Assembly: GCA_030825115.1 (NCBI GenBank)
Contig: JAPJQL010000025.1
Location: forward strand, 1-55,155
DNA from: Lachnospiraceae bacterium
Lineage (GTDB): Bacteria > Bacillota > Clostridia > Lachnospirales > Lachnospiraceae
Direction of reading: 5' to 3'
DNA: 55,155 nucleotides
Shown here piece by piece: positions 33,917 to 42,182 of this stretch. The position numbers and the translations under genes were made by a program. Within the stretch, counting starts at the first letter, position 1. Each line of letters opens with the position of its first letter. The notes below the pieces were generated by a model, which had not been told where the DNA came from, ran no database searches, and saw nothing but the letters and a program-made list of their open reading frames with translations.

Positions 33917-35185
33917 ATGACACAAGAAATGAAGAGTGGAAACTCAAAAAAGTGGATTTCATTTGGAACCCTGGTCCTGGGGGCCGGAACCATCTACAAA
34001 CTGGGATTTTTAAAGGATGCCTTTTATGTTCCCATGCAGGAATTCATGGGACTGAGCCATACCCAAATCGGAACCGCGATGAGCGTAGCAGGTCTGATCT
34101 CAACCTTTGGCTTTCTCGCATCCATCTATCTGACAGACCGTGTATCAAAAAAAATTATGATTCCTGTATCCCTGATTGGAATCGGATTGCTTGGATTCGG
34201 GCTTTCCACATTCCCACCTTACTGGCTGTTTCTTCTTATTTATTGTGGTCTTGCCATCTGCGCGGATATGCTTTACTGGCCCACCATGCTAAAAACTGTC
34301 CGGCTGCTCGGCACGGCAGAGGAGCAGGGACGTATGTTCGGCATCATGGAAGCAGGACGCGGTCTGATTGATACCGTCGTCGCTTTCGGCGCACTCGGTA
34401 TCTTTGCCGCTATGGGCAGCAGCCCTGCCGGTCTGAAAGCCGCTATTTTGTTCTACGCTGCAGTCCCGATGGCAATCGGCATCATCTCCTATTTCCTGTT
34501 GGAACCGGATGAGATCAGAACCGTTTCCACCGAAGATGAAGGCTCCGTAAACAAAAACAAGCTGGCAATGGACGGCGTTATGCGTGCTTTAAAAAACAAA
34601 AATATCTGGCTGGTTTCCTTCAATGTATTTGCCGTATATTCTGTGTACTGCGGACTGACTTATTTTATTCCGTTCCTTAAAGATGTCTACGCGCTTCCGG
34701 CCGTTTTAGTCGGAGCATATGGAATTATCAACCAGTATGGATTGAAAATGCTTGGCGGTCCTGTCGGTGGCTACCTCAGTGATAAAGTATTTCACTCTGC
34801 AACCCGCTATCTTAGAACCGTATTCATCATTACCGGCGCAGCACTGGTGCTCTTCTCTTTCATGCCTCACAACCGCATGAACGTTTATTTCGGAATGCTG
34901 ATGACCCTGAGTATCGGAGCCTGCGTATTCAGTATGCGCGCCATTTTCTTCGCTCCTATGGACGAAGTGGATGTCCCGCGGGAGATTACCGGATCCGCCA
35001 TGTCCCTCGGTGCATTTATCGGATATCTTCCGGGAGCATTTATGTATTCGGTATACGGCAATATCCTGGACCGGAATCCGGGAATGGACGGATACCGCAC
35101 TGTATTTTTGCTTATGGCTGTATTTTCTGCGGCAGGATACTTCCTAAGCACCTACATTCTTGGAATGATCAGAAAACAGAAATAG
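33917..35185 (+). CDS. Major facilitator superfamily transporter
   Basis: Twelve-helix transporter of 422 residues. The N-half contains LGFLKDAFYVPMQEFMGLSHTQIG and the A-loop-like DRVSKKIMIP; a charged loop (about 198-218) separates the halves, and the C-half has GGPVGGYLSDKV. It is reminiscent of YihN/organophosphate-antiporter-like MFS proteins, though I am unsure of the subfamily. It faces the deoR-phosphodiesterase-AGCS-dsdA genes, shares their operator boxes, and may import the phosphorylated substrate of the phosphodiesterase. The ribosome site is AAAAGGAG. Confidence 0.9.
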   Translation: MTQEMKSGNSKKWISFGTLVLGAGTIYKLGFLKDAFYVPMQEFMGLSHTQIGTAMSVAGLISTFGFLASIYLTDRVSKKIMIPVSLIGIGLLGFGLSTFPPYWLFLLIYCGLAICADMLYWPTMLKTVRLLGTAEEQGRMFGIMEAGRGLIDTVVAFGALGIFAAMGSSPAGLKAAILFYAAVPMAIGIISYFLLEPDEIRTVSTEDEGSVNKNKLAMDGVMRALKNKNIWLVSFNVFAVYSVYCGLTYFIPFLKDVYALPAVLVGAYGIINQYGLKMLGGPVGGYLSDKVFHSATRYLRTVFIITGAALVLFSFMPHNRMNVYFGMLMTLSIGACVFSMRAIFFAPMDEVDVPREITGSAMSLGAFIGYLPGAFMYSVYGNILDRNPGMDGYRTVFLLMAVFSAAGYFLSTYILGMIRKQK

Positions 35186-35206
35186 GGGGCAGATGCCCCC
35201 CTTTTT
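35185..35206 (+). terminator. Rho-independent terminator
   Basis: GGGGGC-AGAT-GCCCCC followed by CTTTTT. The first G is the last base of the MFS stop codon. Confidence 0.93.
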
Positions 35207-35210
35207 GTGT

Positions 35211-35822
35211 CTAATCTGATTCTTCGTATCTCATTTTCGCCTCGTATGCAGCCGCAATCACTTCCACTGCCCCATCAATCCCCAGCGTGCTGCTGTCTAC
35301 ACAAAGATGATAGTTTTCCATGTTTCTTCCATTCACGCCAGTATAGAAACGGTAATATGACATACGCCTCTTATCAATGCCAATAATGTGAGCCTCAATC
35401 TGTTTCGAAGAATCACCATATACTTTAATTGCCCGGTTCTTTCGGCTTTCCATATCGGCGTAGATAAATACATTTAACACAGATGACATATCTCTCAACA
35501 CTTCTCCGGCGCCACGTCCTACAATCACGCAGGGACCTTTCGCCGCAAGTTCCCGCACTGCTTTTCTTTGTGCCAGAAAGATGCTGTCGCTGACAGGAGC
35601 ATCCGGAGCGACACCGGGGAGGATATCCCACAGCACCGGATGCATCCAATTTTGCTCTGGCTGTTCAAAAAGCATTTTCGACACCTGACTTGTCTGTGCA
35701 GCAAACTCGATGAAGTTTTTATCATAGAACGGAATTCCAAACCTTTCTGCCAGCTTCATTCCAATCTGACGTCCCCCACTCCCATACTGCCTGCTGATGG
35801 TAAGTATCTGTTTTTGAGCCAT
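35211..35822 (-). CDS. Cytidylate kinase-like family protein
   Basis: P-loop kinase-like protein of 203 residues. It starts ILTISRQYGSGGRQIGMKLAERF, where GSGGRQIG is the degenerate phosphate loop of the cytidylate-kinase-like family, followed by YDKNFIEFAA and a lid region IDKRRMSYYRFYTG. True Cmk proteins are similar in length but have GPSGSGKST. The substrate is unknown. It lies 19 bases after the MATE gene, so it is the third gene of a TetR-MATE-kinase unit. Confidence 0.85.
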   Translation of the reverse strand: MAQKQILTISRQYGSGGRQIGMKLAERFGIPFYDKNFIEFAAQTSQVSKMLFEQPEQNWMHPVLWDILPGVAPDAPVSDSIFLAQRKAVRELAAKGPCVIVGRGAGEVLRDMSSVLNVFIYADMESRKNRAIKVYGDSSKQIEAHIIGIDKRRMSYYRFYTGVNGRNMENYHLCVDSSTLGIDGAVEVIAAAYEAKMRYEESD

Positions 35823-35841
35823 ACCATTGCCTCCTTCTTTC

Positions 35842-37218
35842 TTATATTTTTTTCATGTTCTTTTCTGCAATCTCTTTTATCGCACGGTAAGACAGCAAAC
35901 ATACGATAAGCGTAAGCACATCAGCAATCGGCTGAGCCAGATAAATCCCTGTCACCCCCAGTATACCAGGAAGAATCAGAATTGCCGGGATATAAAAAAG
36001 CCCCTGTCTGATCGTGGAAAGAAACAGACCGTATTTGGATGCGCCAATTGTCTGAAACGTGATCGTCATCATATAACACAGTCCGAAAGCCGGATACAGC
36101 ACTACCTGGGATATCAAAAGCCTTGCCCCGTATGTGACAACTGCCGGATTCTGGTTAAACAGCATGATCAGTGGACGGGAAAGCAGGATATAGACCGCCG
36201 CCACGACAACAGACAAAAGTAGCGTAGTCTTAAGTGCATAACGTACCGAGTCCTTAAACCGGCTTTCGTTTCTCGCACCAAACGCATAGGCCGCTACTGG
36301 CTGATATCCCTGCATGAACCCCATGATCACATAACAGCCAATCAGGATCAACCGCTGAACCACGCCATAGGCGGCGATAATCAGGTCGCTCTCCGGAAGT
36401 CCTGCGGCGGCAATATTGGTCAGTGAAGTGGCCACGGCAAGACAAATCTGGATTACCGCGGTCGGCACGCCAATCTGGATAATCTCTCCAAACAGTTTTG
36501 CGTTTGGTTTTATAAGCTTCGTCCTGATTTTGATGATCGAACGTCCGCTGGCATAAAACCAGACGAGAATCCCCAATGTCACAAACTGGGAAATCGTCGT
36601 GGCAAGAGACGCACCTGCTACTCCCATGCCAAGCCCCCATTCAAACATAAAAACCGGGTCCAGGATTACATTGAGCGCAGCACCGGTGATTACCGCAATG
36701 GAAGAGATTTTCACCGAAGACTCTGCTCTGGCAGCGCAGTTTAAACTCTGTGCCGGAAGATTCGCAAGTGCAGCTATAAACATCCAGAATGCATAATCTT
36801 TTGCCAGCGGCATAACCCGTTCCGATGCACCAAATGCCTTCAGCAATGGCTCCATGAAGAACAGACCTCCCACGCAGAGTATAGCTCCTACCACAACGGA
36901 AGCCGCCGCCACCGTCGAGACTGTGGTGCCTGCCTTTTCCTCGTCACCCGCGCCCAGCTGCCGTCCCGCCAGCACTGCCGCTCCTGCTGCAAAGATATTC
37001 TCAATGGAAACAAAAATCAAAAGCAGCGGAAGCGTCACTCCCACGGCTGCAAGAGCCGTCTCACTGTTCAGCAGCCCGATATAAGCTGTGTCAACAATAT
37101 TGTAAACTGCCTTGGCAAGCAATGCCAGAGTCGCTGGCACTGCCAGCTTCACAATAGCCTTTGAGGGCTTTACGAACGCCAACGTAGATTCTTTTGGTGC
37201 ATCGTTTCTATTGCTCAT
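35842..37218 (-). CDS. MATE-family efflux transporter
   Basis: Twelve-helix drug/cation antiporter, 458 residues, with two MatE repeats. The first begins KLAVPATLALLAKAVYNIVDTAYIGLL-like and includes GAGDEEKAGTTVS; the second includes GFMQGYQPVAAYAFGARN near residue 305. Its start overlaps the TetR stop by four bases (ATGA), so expression is coupled to the regulator. It is expected to pump out a toxic compound sensed by the TetR protein. Confidence 0.95.
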   Translation of the reverse strand: MSNRNDAPKESTLAFVKPSKAIVKLAVPATLALLAKAVYNIVDTAYIGLLNSETALAAVGVTLPLLLIFVSIENIFAAGAAVLAGRQLGAGDEEKAGTTVSTVAAASVVVGAILCVGGLFFMEPLLKAFGASERVMPLAKDYAFWMFIAALANLPAQSLNCAARAESSVKISSIAVITGAALNVILDPVFMFEWGLGMGVAGASLATTISQFVTLGILVWFYASGRSIIKIRTKLIKPNAKLFGEIIQIGVPTAVIQICLAVATSLTNIAAAGLPESDLIIAAYGVVQRLILIGCYVIMGFMQGYQPVAAYAFGARNESRFKDSVRYALKTTLLLSVVVAAVYILLSRPLIMLFNQNPAVVTYGARLLISQVVLYPAFGLCYMMTITFQTIGASKYGLFLSTIRQGLFYIPAILILPGILGVTGIYLAQPIADVLTLIVCLLSYRAIKEIAEKNMKKI

Positions 37219-37838
37219 AGTTTCACCTTCTCTCTTGCCACTATACCATACAACAGAATGTTCAATGTACGGCTACATCGTTTTTCATGTTCTTCCATAT
37301 CAATCTGATGGATGGTCTGCATCTGGTACTGTGCATTGACAAAATCCTGATAAAGCTTAAACACATCAACAATTTCATCCATCGTGATATCACTCCGCAG
37401 CGAAACCTCTTTCAGCATTGTTGTCAATACAAAAACATTCAGGCTGTCAAAGTCTTTTTTTATCTCTGCGATTCCTTCCACCAGGTGAGAAGGAGGCATG
37501 ATGACGGCACTGCAGAATAATTTCAGATATACCGGATTTTGTTTAAAAAAATCCATCCTCAAATCAAAATACTGCCTCAGTACCTGCTCTGTGTCTCCCT
37601 CCATCTCCATATGCTCATTCAGATAATCCGTCAGCGCAGAAAAGCATTCTTTCACACATGCGAGGAACAAATCATCCTTATCCTTAAAATAATGATAAAT
37701 AATCCCTTTGGATATTTCTCCTTCCTTGCAGATGGTATTAAGGGACGCTTCTGCGAAACTGTTCTCACCAAATTCTCTTAATGCAGCTTCCATTATCTTC
37801 TGCCTGCTCTGCAGGTTTTTTTCTTCCCGTTTCATCAT
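37215..37838 (-). CDS. TetR/AcrR-family repressor
   Basis: Regulator of 207 residues. The helix-turn-helix lies in the first 50 residues: RQKIMEAALREFGENSFAEASLNTICKEGEISKGIIYHYFKDKDDL-like. The C-terminal ligand domain is helical and divergent. It is the first gene of the MATE operon, and two near-identical dyads, GACCAGATGGTC and GACCATCTGGTC, flank its promoter, which supports autorepression. Confidence 0.95.
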   Translation of the reverse strand: MMKREEKNLQSRQKIMEAALREFGENSFAEASLNTICKEGEISKGIIYHYFKDKDDLFLACVKECFSALTDYLNEHMEMEGDTEQVLRQYFDLRMDFFKQNPVYLKLFCSAVIMPPSHLVEGIAEIKKDFDSLNVFVLTTMLKEVSLRSDITMDEIVDVFKLYQDFVNAQYQMQTIHQIDMEEHEKRCSRTLNILLYGIVAREKVKL

Positions 37839-37858
37839 GATACCTCCTATAAATTATT

Positions 37859-37908
37859 GACCAGATGGTCTATATTTGCATTGTAGCAAAAATCGACCAT
37901 CTGGTCAA
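37859..37908 (-). promoter_or_regulatory. TetR-MATE promoter with paired operators
   Basis: Minus strand TTGACC (37908-37903), 17 bases, TACAAT (37885-37880). Operators GACCAGATGGTC (37859-37870) and GACCATCTGGTC (37895-37906), each a GACCA-NN-TGGTC dyad, lie 36 bases apart; one overlaps the -35 box and the other the start of the transcript. Confidence 0.88.
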
Positions 37909-37983
37909 TAAATAAATTCTAAAATTTACATAAATAGGATCATTGAATTGGACATCTCTCCCATTGCATCATTTATCAAATGC

Positions 37984-38025
37984 AAAAAAAATAGCTGCAC
38001 TGCCTCTGCTGTGCAACTATTTTTT
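37984..38025. terminator. Bidirectional terminator after lysS
   Basis: Stem ATAGCTGCAC / GTGCAACTAT (one wobble pair) with a 10-base loop. It is preceded by a run of As (Ts on the minus strand) and followed by TTTTT on the plus strand. Confidence 0.85.
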
Positions 38026-38077
38026 ACTATTTTAGCCAATTATACACTTTTTAATTTCAAATAAATTTCTCAACTTT

Positions 38078-40033
38078 TTAATACAACTTCGCCCCAGCAG
38101 GAATCCTGTCATCTACCATCAAAAGATTCAGTCCCTCATGTCCATCTTCCTCATGAACCGCCGATATCAGCATTCCGCAGGAGTCAATCCCCATCATCTT
38201 ACGCGGAGGCAGATTTACGATAGCGATCGCCGTCTTTCCAATCAGCTCCTCCGGCTCGTAATACTCATGGATTCCGCTTAAAATCGTGCGGTCTGTACCG
38301 GAGCCGTCATCTAAGGTGAACTGCAGAAGCTTCTTGCTCTTAGGTACGGCAACACAATCTTTAATCTTCACAGCACGGTAATCAGACTTCGCAAAGGTCT
38401 CGAAATCTACCATCTCCTCGAACAACGGCTCGATCTTCACATTGGAAAAATCAATCTTTTCAACCGGCTTTTCCTCTGTCTTCGTCTCAGCTGCAGCTGC
38501 CTTTTCTGCCTTTTTCCCGCTCTCAGAACCGCCCAGGCTCTTCATCGTCGGGAACAGCAACACATCACGGATTGCCGGAGAATTGGTAAACAGCATTACC
38601 AGACGGTCAATCCCATAGCCGATTCCACCGGTCGGCGGCATGCCAATCTCCAGTGCGTTCATGAAATCCTCATCGGTCGTATTGGCTTCCTCATCCCCTG
38701 CTGCCAGCGCAGCCTCCTGCGCCTTGAACCTTGCCCTCTGGTCAATCGGGTCGTTCAGCTCGGAATAGGCGTTGCACATCTCACGTCCATAGATGAAGAG
38801 CTCGAACCGCTCAACCAGCTCCGGCTGATCTGGTTTCCGCTTCGTCAGCGGGGATACCTCAACAGGATGGTCCATGATAAAGGTCGGCTGGATCAGATGC
38901 TCTTCTACAAACTCCTCGAAGAACAGGTTGATGATATCGCCGCGGACATGGCGCTCCTCGTAATGGATGCCTTTTTCATCAGCCAGCTTCTTCGCCTCTT
39001 CCGTAGTCTTGATCGTTGCAAAATCGATGCCGGTATATTTTTTGATGGCTTCGATCATCGGCAGTCTCTCAAACGGCTTCCCAAGGTCAATCTCCACCTC
39101 GGCATAAGGAATCATGGTGGTCCCGCATACTTCCTGTGCAATATGGCGGAACATATTCTCAGTCAGGTCCATCATGCCGTTATAATCGGTATAGGCCTGA
39201 TACAGCTCCATCAGCGTAAATTCCGGATTGTGTCTGGTATCCAGACCCTCGTTTCGGAATACGCGGCCAATCTCATATACGCGCTCCATGCCGCCTACGA
39301 TCAGACGCTTCAGATACAGTTCCAGCGAGATACGCAGCTTGACATCCTCATCCAGCGCATTGTAATGGGTCTCAAACGGTCTTGCAGCCGCGCCGCCGGC
39401 ATTCGATACCAGCATCGGCGTCTCCACCTCTAAAAAGCCCAGACCGTCCAGATAACGGCGGATACAGCTGATGATCCGGGAACGCATCACGAATGTCTTC
39501 TTTACGTCCTCATTCATGATCAGGTCCGTATACCGCTGGCGGTACCGCATATCGGTATTGGTCAGGCCATGATACTTCTCAGGCAGGATCTGAAGACTCT
39601 TGGAAAGCAGGGTTACAGAGTGTGCATGGATGGAAATCTCACCCATCTTGGTTGTAAACACGATTCCCTTCACGCCCACGATATCGCCGATATCCATGCG
39701 TTTAAATTCCTTATAAGAATCCTCGCCGAGGTCATCCCGCGCCACGTAACACTGGATATTGCCCTTCAAATCCTGTACATTGCAGAAAGATGCCTTGCCC
39801 ATCACACGCTTGGACATCATACGGCCTGCGATGGTTACTTCTTTGCCTTCCATCTCCGCATAATTGTCCTTCACATCCGTGCTGTGTGCCGTCACATCAT
39901 AGCTGGTAATCTTAAAGGGGTCTTTTCCCGCCTCCTGGAGTTCTGCCAGTTTCTCACGGCGAACCTTTAATAACTGATTTAAATCCGGCTCCTGCGCCTG
40001 CTTTGCCTTTTGCTGCTCTCCCACTGTATTCAC
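38078..40033 (-). CDS. lysS: Class II lysyl-tRNA synthetase with C-terminal tRNA-binding domain
   Basis: Charges tRNA-Lys. The 651-residue product has the N-terminal OB-fold anticodon domain (about 55-170), motif 2 RVFRNEGLDTRHNPEFTLMEL, and motif 3 GIGYGIDRLVML near residue 485. A Lys/Ala/Glu-rich linker (about 505-535) leads to an extra C-terminal domain from about 545 (FETFAKSDYRAVKIKDC to the end) like the EMAPII/Trbp111 tRNA-binding fold of MetRS. Standard LysS ends near 500 residues. It follows greA by eight bases and shares its promoter. Confidence 0.97.
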   Translation of the reverse strand: MNTVGEQQKAKQAQEPDLNQLLKVRREKLAELQEAGKDPFKITSYDVTAHSTDVKDNYAEMEGKEVTIAGRMMSKRVMGKASFCNVQDLKGNIQCYVARDDLGEDSYKEFKRMDIGDIVGVKGIVFTTKMGEISIHAHSVTLLSKSLQILPEKYHGLTNTDMRYRQRYTDLIMNEDVKKTFVMRSRIISCIRRYLDGLGFLEVETPMLVSNAGGAAARPFETHYNALDEDVKLRISLELYLKRLIVGGMERVYEIGRVFRNEGLDTRHNPEFTLMELYQAYTDYNGMMDLTENMFRHIAQEVCGTTMIPYAEVEIDLGKPFERLPMIEAIKKYTGIDFATIKTTEEAKKLADEKGIHYEERHVRGDIINLFFEEFVEEHLIQPTFIMDHPVEVSPLTKRKPDQPELVERFELFIYGREMCNAYSELNDPIDQRARFKAQEAALAAGDEEANTTDEDFMNALEIGMPPTGGIGYGIDRLVMLFTNSPAIRDVLLFPTMKSLGGSESGKKAEKAAAAETKTEEKPVEKIDFSNVKIEPLFEEMVDFETFAKSDYRAVKIKDCVAVPKSKKLLQFTLDDGSGTDRTILSGIHEYYEPEELIGKTAIAIVNLPPRKMMGIDSCGMLISAVHEEDGHEGLNLLMVDDRIPAGAKLY

Positions 40034-40041
40034 TCCTTATC

Positions 40042-40533
40042 TTATGATACTCTCTGAATCGCCAGTACCTTGTACTGGATCACGCCTGCCTGGGTCTCCA
40101 CGTCTACGACGTCGCCGATGCTTCTGCCAAGCAGCGCATGGCCGACCGGGGACTCATTGGAAATCTTGTTCTGAAGGCTGTTTGCCTCGGTGGAACCTAC
40201 AATCCTGAATTCCATCTCCTCGTCAAAGTCCACATCATAGACCTTTACCTTGCAGCCAATGCTGATCTTGTTTAAGTCAATATCCTCTTCCACGATGACT
40301 TCCGCATTCTTCAGAAGCTTCTCCAGCGCCTCGATCCGAAGCTCGATATCGCGCTGCTCGTCTTTTGCCGCATCATACTCCGCATTCTCAGAAAGGTCGC
40401 CCTGCTCCCTTGCTTCCTTAATCTTCTGGGCGATCTCTCTTCTCTTGTTCACCTTCAGATCCTGCAGCTCGTCCTCTAACTGCCGCAGACCTTCATATGT
40501 CAAAATGTTTTTCTTTTCAGCCATATCACTCAT
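40042..40533 (-). CDS. greA: Transcript cleavage/elongation factor GreA
   Basis: Rescues backtracked RNA polymerase by stimulating cleavage of the nascent RNA. The 163-residue protein has the N-terminal coiled coil with the tip acidic motif GDLSENAEYDAAKDEQ and the C-terminal FKBP-like domain with GHALLGRSIGDVV. The start ATG at 40533 follows GGAAAGG. It is the first gene of the greA-lysS transcript. Confidence 0.97.
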   Translation of the reverse strand: MSDMAEKKNILTYEGLRQLEDELQDLKVNKRREIAQKIKEAREQGDLSENAEYDAAKDEQRDIELRIEALEKLLKNAEVIVEEDIDLNKISIGCKVKVYDVDFDEEMEFRIVGSTEANSLQNKISNESPVGHALLGRSIGDVVDVETQAGVIQYKVLAIQRVS

Positions 40534-40646
40534 GCTTCCTTTCCTATTATAACTTGTTTAACCAGATTCCGCCGCAACCTTCCCCCTGCTGGTTTTGTCC
40601 ATCATCTTCACGCACGATGACCCCATCCGGTCATTGCATTCAAAGT

Positions 40647-40675
40647 ATTATATCTTAAACCTTACTGGTTGTCAA
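40647..40675 (-). promoter_or_regulatory. Consensus promoter of greA-lysS
   Basis: Minus strand TTGACA (40675-40670), exactly 17 bases, TATAAT (40652-40647): a perfect sigma-70/A consensus. It overlaps the dusB stop codon. The roughly 107-base leader can form ATGACC/GGTCAT and AACCAG/CTGGTT stems. Confidence 0.92.
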
Positions 40676-41645
40676 GAACAGTATATGCCAGTTTCTCCCG
40701 TAAAAGAGCCTCTAATTCAGAAAGTGTTTCAACGAAGTTGCAGTCCCGCCGGATTCCGGCAGAATGAGGCAGCCCCGCCGTATACCAGGCGATATGCTTA
40801 CGCATCTCCTTCATGCCAATCTCCTCCCCCTTCAGCTCTGTCTGAAGGCGGGCATGGCGCATGATCGTCCTGCCGATCTCCGCCCGGTCCGGTACCGGAA
40901 GAAGCTCCCCGGTGTCCAGGTAATGGTTGATCCGGGAGAACAGCCAGGGATTCCCCTGTGCCCCTCTTGCAATCATCAGGCCGTCACATCCGGTCTCCTC
41001 CATCATCCGTTTTGCATCCTCCGGCGTCCAGATATCTCCGTTGCCGATCACAGGGATCTTCACCGCTTCCTTCACCTGACGGATGATGTCCCAGTCCGCC
41101 TTTCCCGAATAGTACTGTTCCCGGGTCCTTCCGTGGACCGCCACCGCCGACACTCCGCAGGACTCCGCAATCTTGGCGATCTCCACGGCATTGATCTGGT
41201 TGTCGTCAAAACCTTTTCGAAATTTGACCGTAACCGGTTTCTTCAGCTTTCTCACCATCGAAGATAATATCTGCTCTACCAGCTTCGGATTCTTCATCAG
41301 CGCCGATCCTTCCCCGTTGTTTACCACCTTAGGCACAGGGCAGCCCATATTGATATCGATGATATCATATGGTCCGTCCTCGATCTGCGCCGCCATGTCG
41401 CTGACGATATCCGGGTCGGAACCAAACAGCTGCACCGCGATCGGCCTCTCTTCCTCACGGACTTTTAAAAGTTCTTTTGTATTCCGGTTCTTGTAAAGGA
41501 TCGCCTTGGCGCTGACCATCTCCGTGTAGAGCAGCCCACAGCCCTGTTCTTTGCAAAGCAGACGAAATGGCAGGTCGGTAACTCCTGCCATCGGCGCCAG
41601 TATCAGATTGTTGTCCAGTTCCACATTTCCTATCTTTAGCTTCAT
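40662..41645 (-). CDS. dusB: tRNA-dihydrouridine synthase B
   Basis: FMN enzyme that reduces uridine to dihydrouridine in tRNA. The 327-residue product shows LAPMAGVTDLPFRLLC, the active cysteine in NMGCPVPKV, AVAVHGRTREQYYSGKADW and the FMN-phosphate motif IGNGDIWTPEDA. Length is normal. It sits downstream of pfkA and the 41681-42031 gene. The bottom of the gene contains the greA-lysS promoter. Confidence 0.97.
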   Translation of the reverse strand: MKLKIGNVELDNNLILAPMAGVTDLPFRLLCKEQGCGLLYTEMVSAKAILYKNRNTKELLKVREEERPIAVQLFGSDPDIVSDMAAQIEDGPYDIIDINMGCPVPKVVNNGEGSALMKNPKLVEQILSSMVRKLKKPVTVKFRKGFDDNQINAVEIAKIAESCGVSAVAVHGRTREQYYSGKADWDIIRQVKEAVKIPVIGNGDIWTPEDAKRMMEETGCDGLMIARGAQGNPWLFSRINHYLDTGELLPVPDRAEIGRTIMRHARLQTELKGEEIGMKEMRKHIAWYTAGLPHSAGIRRDCNFVETLSELEALLREKLAYTVLDNQ

Positions 41646-41680
41646 CCTGCTCCGTCCTCAATTTCCGTCCTCAGTTGTGA

Positions 41681-42031
41681 TCATTCCAGGTCTTCTTCGA
41701 CCGTCTCTCCAAGGTAAAACACCCTGTAATACATCTCCAGCGATTCCAGCAGCTCCTGCTTCTCCTGCCGGTACTGCTTAATCTTTAAGTCTGCTCCGAT
41801 CTCGTCATAATATCCGTCGTATTCGGAAGTAGACAGCTTAAACTCCAGCGTGCCGTCCTCCTCATATTCCAGCGTCAGGATACCGCCGCACTCCTCGGTA
41901 AACCACACGCACATGATCTTAAGCTCCTGCTTGATACTCTCCGGCAGGCTGTCAAACGCTTCATTAAAGTAATATTTCTTTTCGTAAGAATTGGAGCCGC
42001 AAAGCACCATATTTTCTCCCTGATCCCCCAT
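41681..42031 (-). CDS. Small acidic conserved protein, DUF6145-like
   Basis: Uncharacterised protein of 116 residues between pfkA and dusB. From memory, the pattern MVLCGSNSYEKKYYFNEAFDSLP with a hydrophobic strand and FTEECGGILTLEYEEDG matches the small family DUF6145 of Lachnospiraceae, but I cannot confirm this. The ATG at 42031 follows AGGAGG with six bases between; an upstream TTG would add seven residues overlapping that site. It has no membrane segment and no catalytic motif. Confidence 0.75.
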   Translation of the reverse strand: MGDQGENMVLCGSNSYEKKYYFNEAFDSLPESIKQELKIMCVWFTEECGGILTLEYEEDGTLEFKLSTSEYDGYYDEIGADLKIKQYRQEKQELLESLEMYYRVFYLGETVEEDLE

Positions 42032-42087
42032 CCTGTCCTCCTGACCTGTCAAATTTACACTTTCTCAATACGGCGGTCCGGCAAACA

Positions 42088-42153
42088 ATGCCCGGCAGCT
42101 TTCCCCTCGGCTGCAAACGAACGCTCACAGCCTTCGGAAAAACCACCGGGCAT
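42088..42153 (-). other. Nested 66-base hairpin between pfkA and the DUF6145-like gene
   Basis: Minus strand: ATGCCCGG ... TTTTCC ... GGCTG - loop - CAGCC ... GGGGAAA ... CCGGGCAT. Three stacked stems (8, 5 and 5 bp or more) separated by small bulges. There is no T-tract, so it is not an obvious terminator. It could be a processing or stability element of the pfkA transcript, or a repeat element. Confidence 0.6.
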
Positions 42154-42182
42154 AATCTTGTCTCACTTACCTGCCAGTCTCC

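Noticed and set aside
40545..40550. TATAAT box just upstream of greA
   Set aside because: It would give a leader of only about ten bases and has no -35; the consensus promoter at 40647-40675 is far better.
42055..42153. 32-codon minus-strand frame after pfkA
   Set aside because: The ATG is part of the 66-base hairpin and lacks a ribosome site; structure explains the sequence better than coding.
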